Shown here piece after piece: positions 17,612-24,992 of a DNA stretch of 64,000 bases. The stretch lies in NCBI RefSeq assembly GCF_009665255.1, contig NZ_CP035686.1, positions 1,240,001 to 1,304,000 on the forward strand. The letters are read 5' to 3'. The notes beneath the pieces were generated by a model, which had not been told where the DNA came from, did not search any database, and saw only the letters and a program-made list of their open reading frames with translations. Position 1 is the stretch's first letter. Every line of letters begins with the position of its first letter. Source of the stretch: Vibrio metoecus. GTDB taxonomy: Bacteria; Pseudomonadota; Gammaproteobacteria; Enterobacterales; Vibrionaceae. The translations under genes were made by a program, and so were the position numbers.

Positions 17612-18856
17612 CTATTGTTGAGTACGGGTAACGTCAGGATTGTCCCAGAGTAGGCGAGGATCCAAACTTTCCGCCGCCAACATAGTGAGCACCACAACCA
17701 TACCAAAAGCCACAGCCCCATAACCGGGGGTAAAATCGAGGATTTGCCCTCGATCAACTAAAGTGAGCATGATAGAAATCACAAACAGATCCATGACAGA
17801 CCATTTACCAATCCATTTTATGCCACGATAAATCATCATGCGCTGTCGCTGATGCACTTCGTGTTTAAATTTGATCGCTAGCAGCAAGTAAGCAAGTCCG
17901 ACAATTTTAATCACAGGCACCACAATACTTGCCACAAAAATAATGACGGCGATTCCCCACATGCCACTTTTCACTAATGAAGCAACCCCAGAGAAGATGG
18001 TGTCTTCAAGACGCTGTCCGTTTGTGATGAGAATCGAAATTGGAATAACGTTGGCAGGCACAATCGCCACTGTCGCGGCGAATACATAGGCCCATGTCCG
18101 TTCGATAGAGTTCGGTTTACGATGATAAAGCTTATGCTGACAACGCACACAGTGCCCACTTTCTGGTTGCGAGAGATGGCAGTTATGACAGTGCACTTGC
18201 TTCAAGGGTAAATCGTAATCTTCTTCTTTTTGCCAAGTTTCCCAATAATGACGAGTGCTGATGCGACTCAGCAAAAGGACTGTGAAAATTTGTAATAACA
18301 GTAAGCCTAATAATCCAGACCCTACGTAAATATCCGAATAGTCTTTGAGCTTAAAGCAAGACACCGCCACGCTGACCAAGAAGACATCCAACATCACCCA
18401 CACCTTGAGGTGATGGATCAGTAATAAGGAATGACGTAACGTCTGAAAGTGGTGAAAACGCAAAGCCCAATGCGCCCCTAGCACAGATAAACATAAAATG
18501 AGTGGTGCTATTGAACTACAAAATAAAACTAACAACGCTAAAGGCCAATAGCCTTCATTCCATAGTGCGAACACTCCGTCTGGAAGCGTTGCTGGGATCA
18601 TGACACCAAACAATCGGATGTTGATATAGCTGAAAAAATGCGAAGGAATAAACAGCAGCAAGCATGTGACGGCAAGGGCTAAGTTACCAGATAGAGAAGG
18701 AGAACCCCCGCGATACAACTGCGTTCCGCAACGGGGACAATAGGCACTATGTCCTTGTTCGACCTTGACGGTATCCACCGCCAATTCGCAACCGGGGCAC
18801 AAACGAATGCGGCTCGGCTGCATTGCATGAGAGTGACGAGGCAAAGGTGGCATCAT
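17612..18856 (-). CDS. letA: LetA (YebS), PqiA-like inner-membrane partner of LetB
   Basis: A 414-residue integral membrane protein with two zinc-ribbon/PqiA modules. The first ribbon is CPGCELAVDT...CPRCGTQL (residues about 20-45) and the second is CHNCHLSQPESGHCVRCQHKL (about 220-242); each is followed by about four membrane helices. LetA is the proposed energising or lipid-loading partner of LetB. The start is MMPP at 18856; a second in-frame Met 11 residues on is possible. It begins 39 bases after the upstream ABC exporter, with a matS site between them. Confidence 0.93.
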   Translation of the reverse strand: MMPPLPRHSHAMQPSRIRLCPGCELAVDTVKVEQGHSAYCPRCGTQLYRGGSPSLSGNLALAVTCLLLFIPSHFFSYINIRLFGVMIPATLPDGVFALWNEGYWPLALLVLFCSSIAPLILCLSVLGAHWALRFHHFQTLRHSLLLIHHLKVWVMLDVFLVSVAVSCFKLKDYSDIYVGSGLLGLLLLQIFTVLLLSRISTRHYWETWQKEEDYDLPLKQVHCHNCHLSQPESGHCVRCQHKLYHRKPNSIERTWAYVFAATVAIVPANVIPISILITNGQRLEDTIFSGVASLVKSGMWGIAVIIFVASIVVPVIKIVGLAYLLLAIKFKHEVHQRQRMMIYRGIKWIGKWSVMDLFVISIMLTLVDRGQILDFTPGYGAVAFGMVVVLTMLAAESLDPRLLWDNPDVTRTQQ

Positions 18857-18877
18857 AGGCAGATAACACCACCAATA

Positions 18878-18890
18878 GTGACATTGTCAC
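18878..18890. promoter_or_regulatory. matS site (MatP binding)
   Basis: GTGACATTGTCAC is an exact match to the 13-bp matS consensus GTGACRNYGTCAC, which marks the Ter macrodomain and is bound by MatP, encoded in this same window (43960-44409). It lies in the short gap between the ABC exporter and letA, about 26.5 kb from dif. Confidence 0.85.
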
Positions 18891-18895
18891 TAGAA

Positions 18896-20689
18896 TCAAT
18901 GTGATTGGACATTGCCATATAAGGTTTGGTAGAGACCTTCTTGTTCCAAAAGCTCATTATGCGTGCCTGATTGGCTGACATGTCCATCTTCCAGTACATA
19001 AATTAAGTCCGCTTGTTTCACTGCCGAAAGGCGATGAGCAACGATTAAGGTTGTTCTACCCTGTAAAAATTGTGACAACGCTCGGTGCAGGGCTCCTTCC
19101 GTCGCGGTGTCCAGAGCCGAAGTCGCTTCATCCAAAATCACAAACTTAGGATTACTGAGCACCATACGTGCAATCGCTAACCTTTGTCTTTGACCGCCAG
19201 AAAGACGAATACCATTGCGGCCAATTTGACTGTCTAGCCCCAAATCCAGTTTTGCGATCACATCTTGCAGTTGAGCAATGTCTAACGCTTGCCATAAGGC
19301 ATCATCATTAAACTGGCCACCAAGCGTGAGATTATGCCGCAAAGTGTCATTAAACAGTATAGGTTGTTGTAAAACAACGGCAATCTGATCACGTATGACT
19401 TCAAACCCAATGTCATCACAGTTTTGTCCATTAAACAGAATTGCGCCACTTTGTGCACGATACACTCCCATCAACAACTGAATGAGAGTCGATTTACCTC
19501 CTCCACTGGCTCCGACTAGCGCCACTTTTTTACCCGCTGGAATAGTGAGCGACAAATTGTGCAGAACCGGATTTTCACCATCATACGAAAAATTGAGGTG
19601 CTCAATCTTAATCTCAATTTCCCGTGGCTCAGTAAAAGGATTCACTTTGCTGATCGGACGAAACTCTTCTTCTAGCTCCAATAACCCATTGATTCTTTTC
19701 AACGCTGCCTTAGCCGCATACCAAGAGAATTGGATGCCCAACAGCTCTTGTACAGGGCTAAGCATAAACCACAAGTAACCAAATACCGCGAAGATCTGAC
19801 CAATCGTCAGATCGCTAAACACCACCATTAGCATCGCGACAGCACGGAATAGCTCAAAGCCGAGTAAAAAAAGTAAGAAGGAGAGGCGGCCCGCAGCTTC
19901 AGATTGCCACGCGTATTTATCGGCATTTTCGCGTACAGCGTCAGCATCCGCGATAAGGCGATTTAAGAATTCTCGCTCTTTGTTTGCAGCTCGTAATTGA
20001 TAAATTCCCTCTAAGGTTTCTACTAAACGGTTTTGAAAACGCTCGAAAGCTTGATTTTCGCGTTTTTTAAGATGTTTAACCTTGCTGCCTAACATTCTCG
20101 AAAAGTAAATCACCACCGGGTTGACGAGCAGAATAAATAACCCAAGCCGCCACTCTAGCCAGAGCAGCACTATCGCTGTCCCAATAACGGTTAGTAGTGA
20201 GATCAGGAATTTACTCAGTGTTGAGCCGATAAATTGATCAATTGTTTCTATATCGGTGATCAAATGGGCATTAATCCCTCCGCTACCACGAGTCTCATAC
20301 TGACGAATACTGATACGCCCAAGCTTTTCAATCATTTTCCGGCGCATTTCATAAGTGATCGTCTTCGAAACCAAGGTAAATTGACGATTTTGTAAAATAT
20401 TCAATAGTTGGCTAGCGATACGCATGATCACCACCAGTAGCAAGGTGAGCATGATATAGCCCGTTGCGGTTTGCCAATTCAAAGGCAGTAAATGATTCAT
20501 TGCCTCAACCCCTTGAGCAGGTTGGTTTAGCAAGACTTCATCCACCATCAGCGGCATTAATAGCGGGATAGGTACACTGATCAGAGTTGCAATCACCGCA
20601 ATAATGTTGGCAAATAGAAGTTTAGTACGATGTTTTTTTACTTGAGTTATCAGCCAAGAGCGGCTAATAGTGTCGTTGAAGTACGTCAT
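18896..20689 (-). CDS. ABC exporter, fused membrane and ATPase domains
   Basis: A 597-residue half-transporter. The N-terminal type I exporter domain has six membrane helices (residues about 20-330). The nucleotide-binding domain holds Walker A (GASGGGKST, about 390), Q-loop LQQP, signature LSGGQRQRLAIAR (about 495), Walker B FVILDEATSALD, and the H-loop histidine in IVAHRLSAVK. It resembles MsbA/MdlB-type and bacteriocin-type exporters, but the N-terminus has no peptidase domain. Its substrate cannot be told. It is divergent from msrC and directly upstream of letA on the same strand, which hints at an envelope lipid or drug substrate but does not prove it. Confidence 0.9.
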   Translation of the reverse strand: MTYFNDTISRSWLITQVKKHRTKLLFANIIAVIATLISVPIPLLMPLMVDEVLLNQPAQGVEAMNHLLPLNWQTATGYIMLTLLLVVIMRIASQLLNILQNRQFTLVSKTITYEMRRKMIEKLGRISIRQYETRGSGGINAHLITDIETIDQFIGSTLSKFLISLLTVIGTAIVLLWLEWRLGLFILLVNPVVIYFSRMLGSKVKHLKKRENQAFERFQNRLVETLEGIYQLRAANKEREFLNRLIADADAVRENADKYAWQSEAAGRLSFLLFLLGFELFRAVAMLMVVFSDLTIGQIFAVFGYLWFMLSPVQELLGIQFSWYAAKAALKRINGLLELEEEFRPISKVNPFTEPREIEIKIEHLNFSYDGENPVLHNLSLTIPAGKKVALVGASGGGKSTLIQLLMGVYRAQSGAILFNGQNCDDIGFEVIRDQIAVVLQQPILFNDTLRHNLTLGGQFNDDALWQALDIAQLQDVIAKLDLGLDSQIGRNGIRLSGGQRQRLAIARMVLSNPKFVILDEATSALDTATEGALHRALSQFLQGRTTLIVAHRLSAVKQADLIYVLEDGHVSQSGTHNELLEQEGLYQTLYGNVQSH

Positions 20690-20774
20690 AATAATGAGAA
20701 TGCATCCTATTTATATGGTTTGTATTGTACGTAGTTCATAAAGTGAAGTCTTTAGTTTTCAAATGGAAGTTAAT

Positions 20775-21248
20775 ATGAATTTAGAGCAGTACCAGCGCTT
20801 AACAAAACAAGCCTTAGCTTTATTAGAAGGTGAAAGCAATCTGATTGCTAACCTTTCTAACCTGAGTGCCTTACTGAATATGGAATTGACCGACCTTAAT
20901 TGGGTTGGGTTTTATTTGATGCAACAAGAAGAATTGGTCTTAGGTCCTTTTCAAGGCAAACCCGCTTGTGTTCGAATTCCAGTAGGTAAGGGAGTTTGTG
21001 GTACCGCTGTCGCTGAAAACAGAGTGCAACGTGTATATGACGTTCATCAGTTTGAAGGACACATTGCTTGTGACGCCGCAAGTAACTCAGAAATCGTTAT
21101 CCCATTCTCGATTAACGGAAAAGTCGCCGGAGTGTTGGACATTGACAGTCCAAACATTGGCCGTTTCAGTGAAATTGACGAGCAAGGCCTAACCTATTTG
21201 ATGAGCGAAGTAGAAAAGCTGCTCAATTCACAGACTAATAAGGCATAA
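20775..21248 (+). CDS. msrC: Free methionine-(R)-sulfoxide reductase, GAF type
   Basis: A 157-residue single GAF-domain enzyme that reduces free methionine-R-sulfoxide (E. coli YebR/MsrC). The start at 20775 has GGAAG five bases upstream; ATG 20763 is less well placed. The three conserved cysteines are seen in KPACVRIPVGKGVCGTA and GHIACDAASNSEIVIP. The family signature VAGVLDIDSP is present. It sits upstream of proQ and prc as in many gammaproteobacteria. Confidence 0.92.
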   Translation: MNLEQYQRLTKQALALLEGESNLIANLSNLSALLNMELTDLNWVGFYLMQQEELVLGPFQGKPACVRIPVGKGVCGTAVAENRVQRVYDVHQFEGHIACDAASNSEIVIPFSINGKVAGVLDIDSPNIGRFSEIDEQGLTYLMSEVEKLLNSQTNKA

Positions 21249-21348
21249 ATTGCCCTTTGCCTGTGGTTTTTCCTTTGCAGGTCTTTATAATACCGCACAT
21301 ATTTACACATCAATGTTTGGCGGGCAGCCGCAATAACCAGGAATCCTC

Positions 21349-21972
21349 ATGGAAAACACTGAAAAGTTAAAAAACAGCAAAGAAGTGATCGCGTACATTG
21401 CTGAATGTTTCCCTAACTGCTTTACTTTAGAAGGTGAAGCAAAGCCTCTGAAAATTGGTATTTTTCAGGATCTTGCTGATCGCTTGAATGACGACCCTAA
21501 AGTAAGCAAAACTCAGCTTCGTGCCGCGTTAAGACAATACACCTCTTCTTGGCGTTATTTACATGGTGTAAAACCTGGCGCAACTCGTGTTGATCTTGAT
21601 GGTAACCCATGCGGTGAGCTAGAAGAACAACACGTAGAACACGCACAAACGGCACTGGCGGAGAGCAAAGCTCGCGTAGAAGCTCGTCGTAAAGAACAAG
21701 TAAAGAAAGTGCGTGAAGAAGCGAAGGCAAGCAAGCCAAAGGCGAAAAAGCCGCAACAAGCTCGTCGTCCTCAAAATGCACCGAAAGTGGAGAAACCCGT
21801 AGAAACTCGCGCACTGGTTGCGTCAGAGCTTAACGTCGGCAAACAAGTCAATGTGAATATGGGTAAAGGCAACATGGCTGCGACCATCGTTGAAATCAGT
21901 AAGGAAGATGTGCGTGTTCAACTTGCCAACGGCCTACAAATGGTTGTGAAAGCGGAGCACTTGCGCGCATAA
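21349..21972 (+). CDS. proQ: RNA chaperone ProQ
   Basis: A 207-residue RNA-binding protein. The N-terminal FinO/ProQ domain covers residues about 5-120 (VIAYIAECFPNCFTLEGEAKPLKIGIFQDL, then RAALRQYTSSWRYLHGVKPGATRVDLDG). A Lys/Arg/Ala-rich linker (about 105-150) and a C-terminal Tudor-like domain (NVGKQVNVNMGKGNMAATIVEI) follow. ProQ is a global binder of sRNAs and mRNA 3' ends. An AGGAATCC site precedes the start. It is 17 bases upstream of prc, the standard arrangement. Confidence 0.96.
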   Translation: MENTEKLKNSKEVIAYIAECFPNCFTLEGEAKPLKIGIFQDLADRLNDDPKVSKTQLRAALRQYTSSWRYLHGVKPGATRVDLDGNPCGELEEQHVEHAQTALAESKARVEARRKEQVKKVREEAKASKPKAKKPQQARRPQNAPKVEKPVETRALVASELNVGKQVNVNMGKGNMAATIVEISKEDVRVQLANGLQMVVKAEHLRA

Positions 21973-21989
21973 GGGAGATACTCCTACGC

Positions 21990-23987
21990 ATGAAATGCCG
22001 TTCAAAAATATCTCTGATTGCTGCTAGCCTTTGGCTAGCAGCCTCTTCAGTTCAGGCTTTAGAAGCCAAAATCAAACCAGAAGATTTACCTCTTCTTGCC
22101 CCTGAAGCTCAACACGAAACGGCAGCGAAACGTGTCACTTCACGTTTTACCCGTTCTCATTACAAACAATTCAATCTGGACGATCAGTTTTCTCAAGCCA
22201 TGTTTGAACGTTATCTTGAGATGCTTGACTACAGCCGTAACATTTTCACTCAAGCCGATATTGATTCATTCAAAAATTGGTCTTTGCAGTTGGATGATCA
22301 GCTGAAAGTGGGCAATAACCAGATTGCATACGATTTATACAACCTATCGATGGAAAAGCGCTTTGAGCGTTTCGAATACGCACTCTCTTTACTTGATAAA
22401 GAGATGACTTTCGATAGTGATGAATTCATTGAATTAGATCGTGCTAAATCTCCTTGGCCTAAAGATATCCAAGAAGTCAATGAGTTATGGCGACAACGTG
22501 TAAAGTATGACGCACTGAATTTGAAACTGGCAGGTAAAGAGTGGCCAGAAATCAAAGAAACGTTAGAAAAACGCTATAACAACGCCATGAAACGACTCAC
22601 ACAAACCAAAAGTGAAGACGTTTTTCAGGTTTATATGAACGCGTTTGCGCGTCAAGTGGATCCGCATACCAGTTATTTGTCACCGCGTAACGCAGAACAA
22701 TTCCAATCAGAGATGAACCTCTCGTTAGAAGGAATTGGGGCAGTATTGCAGATGACTGATGACTACACGATCATCCGTTCACTAGTTGCTGGTGGCCCTG
22801 CGGCATTAAGTAAGCAGTTGGGTGAAGGGGATCGCATTATTGGTGTTGGCCAAGAAGGCGAAGAGATCGTTGATGTGATCGGCTGGCGACTTGATGACGT
22901 CGTGCAACTCATCAAAGGCCCTAAAGGCAGTAAAGTAAAACTGATGGTTTTACCCGAAGGAAAGGATGCTAAAAGTCACGTTGTCACTATGGTGCGTGAT
23001 AAAATCCGTCTGGAAGATCGAGCGGTAAAGTCTGAAGTGATTGAAAAAGCAGGTAAAAAAATCGGAGTGCTTGAAGTTCCGAGTTTTTATGTTGGCTTAG
23101 CTCAAGATACTGAGAAATTACTGACCGAGCTGAAAGCGAAGAAAGTCGATGGCATTATTGTCGACCTCCGCAATAACGGTGGTGGGGCATTAACGGAAGC
23201 CACCGCACTTTCCGGCTTGTTTATTACCAGTGGCCCAGTGGTACAAGTGCGTGATAGTTATGGTCGAGTTAACGTGAACTCGGATACTGACGGTAACATC
23301 AGTTACAACGGCCCGATGACCGTGTTAATCAACCGCTACAGTGCTTCAGCCTCTGAAATTTTTGCCGCTGCAATGCAAGATTATGGCCGTGCCATTATTT
23401 TAGGTGAAAACTCATTTGGCAAAGGTACTGTGCAGCAGCATCGTTCTCTCAACCATATCTACGATCTGTTTGATAAAGAGCTGGGCTACGTACAATACAC
23501 GATTCAAAAGTTCTATCGAATCGATGGTGGAAGTACCCAAAATAAAGGCGTGATTCCCGATATTGCTTACCCAACAGCAGTTGACCCTTCCGAAACAGGG
23601 GAAAGCGTTGAAGATAATGCACTACCTTGGGATAGCATTGATAAAGCAAAATATGAGCGTTTGAATAATTTCAAATCGATCATTGCAAGCCTTGATGCTA
23701 AGCACCAAAAGCGCGTATCGAATGACTTAGAGTTCGGGTTCATTGAGCAAGATATTGCCAAATATCGTGCAGATAAAGATGACAATCTGTTATCTCTAAA
23801 TGAAAAAGTACGCAAAGAAGAAAGTGCTAAAGCCGATGAAGAGCGTTTAGCTCGCATCAACCAACGCCAGAAAGCGTTAGGTAAATCAGCTTATGCAAGC
23901 TTGCAGGATGTACCGAAAGATTACGAAACTCCTGATGCATATTTAGATGAGTCAGTGAACATTATGCTTGACATGATTGCTCGGTAA
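21990..23987 (+). CDS. prc: Carboxy-terminal (tail-specific) protease Prc/Tsp
   Basis: A 665-residue periplasmic protease. A signal peptide covers residues 1-23 (LIAASLWLAASSVQA-LEAK). A helical N-terminal domain follows, then a PDZ domain (SLEGIGAVLQMTDDYTIIRSL...GPAALSKQLGEGDRIIGVGQ) and an S41 protease domain with VDGIIVDLRNNGGGALTEA. The Ser/Lys dyad lies in INRYSASASEIFAAA and SFGKGTVQQ. The family degrades proteins with nonpolar C-termini and trims penicillin-binding protein 3 and, with an adaptor, peptidoglycan hydrolases. Length is typical of the gammaproteobacterial form. Confidence 0.95.
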   Translation: MKCRSKISLIAASLWLAASSVQALEAKIKPEDLPLLAPEAQHETAAKRVTSRFTRSHYKQFNLDDQFSQAMFERYLEMLDYSRNIFTQADIDSFKNWSLQLDDQLKVGNNQIAYDLYNLSMEKRFERFEYALSLLDKEMTFDSDEFIELDRAKSPWPKDIQEVNELWRQRVKYDALNLKLAGKEWPEIKETLEKRYNNAMKRLTQTKSEDVFQVYMNAFARQVDPHTSYLSPRNAEQFQSEMNLSLEGIGAVLQMTDDYTIIRSLVAGGPAALSKQLGEGDRIIGVGQEGEEIVDVIGWRLDDVVQLIKGPKGSKVKLMVLPEGKDAKSHVVTMVRDKIRLEDRAVKSEVIEKAGKKIGVLEVPSFYVGLAQDTEKLLTELKAKKVDGIIVDLRNNGGGALTEATALSGLFITSGPVVQVRDSYGRVNVNSDTDGNISYNGPMTVLINRYSASASEIFAAAMQDYGRAIILGENSFGKGTVQQHRSLNHIYDLFDKELGYVQYTIQKFYRIDGGSTQNKGVIPDIAYPTAVDPSETGESVEDNALPWDSIDKAKYERLNNFKSIIASLDAKHQKRVSNDLEFGFIEQDIAKYRADKDDNLLSLNEKVRKEESAKADEERLARINQRQKALGKSAYASLQDVPKDYETPDAYLDESVNIMLDMIAR

Positions 23988-24012
23988 CATATTGCTTTAA
24001 AAGCGATTATTT

Positions 24013-24040
24013 AAACGGACCTGAGGGTCCGTTTTATTTT
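24013..24040 (+). terminator. Terminator after prc
   Basis: AAACGGACC (24013-24021), 4-base loop, GGTCCGTTT (24026-24034), then TATTTT. It lies 26 bases after the prc stop. Confidence 0.9.
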
Positions 24041-24063
24041 GTACTTTTTTAGCCTTTAAAATT

Positions 24064-24083
24064 AATGTGATGAACATCAAATA
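24064..24083 (+). promoter_or_regulatory. Weak CRP-like site
   Basis: TGTGATGAACATCAAA at 24066-24081 has a perfect left half (TGTGA), the right spacing of six and a 4-of-5 right half. It lies about 60 bases upstream of the secreted unknown at 24140. A pattern of this strength can occur by chance. Confidence 0.25.
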
Positions 24084-24139
24084 ATTTCGCATTTCATATT
24101 CTCTCTGCCTACGCTTACAAAAAAGTGAGGAGAATACCG

Positions 24140-24814
24140 ATGAAATGGATATTCACATTCGTGATGAGCATACTCTTTACCGCATCATCCCCCGTACTTA
24201 GTGCTAATAATACTCATGGTAGCCGTGCAGACCTAACTCAGTTTGATCAACCTTTATTGCTCGGCGATTGGTATTTACTGAATCCAAACCCCGAGCAATC
24301 CAGTGAAAATTTCCGAGTCATCAAGTTAAACTTGGCTTCGGATTATCAGTTTTCGATTGATATTCAGAAAAAAGATTACAGTGTGGATCATTGGAATGGG
24401 GATTATTCTGCCGATGAGAAAACCATCATCCTAGGGCTAGATAGTTCCGATCCGCAAGTTTACCAATACGAAAACAATCACCATTTATTGACGCTCAATG
24501 GCGTTACCTTTACCAAAGGATTACCTAATACCTTGGCGGGTAATTGGAGCAGTAATCAAATTGAGGGCATGGAGCAGGACGTCGATCACAGCCTGATCCA
24601 GTTAACCTTACAACCCGATTTTGTTTTTTCATTTCATATCGTGAATCCCAATGGTCATGAAGCAACACATCGCGGTGTCTATTACACCGAAGGTAATCGG
24701 TTAGTGTTGTTGTACTCAGAAGGTGAACATGATACCCGTTATGTGCTCGATCAAGATCAACTGACCTTGGAAATCGATGATGGTATGACCGTCGTGATGA
24801 ATCGTGTTCAATAA
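24140..24814 (+). CDS. Secreted protein of unknown function
   Basis: A 224-residue protein starting at 24140 behind GAGGAG. Residues 1-22 form a signal peptide (WIFTFVMSILFTASSPVLSA). The mature part is a repeated beta-rich unit of about 90 residues: GDWYLLNPNP...FSIDIQKKDYSVDHWNGDYSADEKTI and later GNWSSNQIEGMEQ...FSFHIVNPNGHEATHRGVYYTEGNRL. This suggests two lipocalin- or jellyroll-like repeats ('weight + W + G-x-Y-x-x-x-x-x-x-I/L'). It has no cysteines in the mature part and no catalytic motif I can see. It stands alone between two terminators. Confidence 0.8.
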   Translation: MKWIFTFVMSILFTASSPVLSANNTHGSRADLTQFDQPLLLGDWYLLNPNPEQSSENFRVIKLNLASDYQFSIDIQKKDYSVDHWNGDYSADEKTIILGLDSSDPQVYQYENNHHLLTLNGVTFTKGLPNTLAGNWSSNQIEGMEQDVDHSLIQLTLQPDFVFSFHIVNPNGHEATHRGVYYTEGNRLVLLYSEGEHDTRYVLDQDQLTLEIDDGMTVVMNRVQ

Positions 24815-24835
24815 AACAGCAGCCGTTAATAGTGG

Positions 24836-24868
24836 CAGGGAGTTTACAGATAAGCTCCCTGTTTTTTT
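24836..24868 (+). terminator. Terminator after the secreted unknown
   Basis: CAGGGAG (24836-24842) pairs with CTCCCTG (24855-24861), followed by seven T. Confidence 0.85.
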
Positions 24869-24992
24869 ACGTTTAGGGGTTGTTATTCATTACGCCAGGC
24901 CTAAGATCTTGTCTCATTAATGCGTTACATACTCATAAACTTAACGCTCAGCGTTTTGTCTCAGAACATAAAGTCAAAAAAGGATTACGACA

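Noticed and set aside
22975..22987. matS-like GTCACGTTGTCAC inside prc
   Set aside because: One mismatch in a conserved arm, inside a coding region; likely chance.
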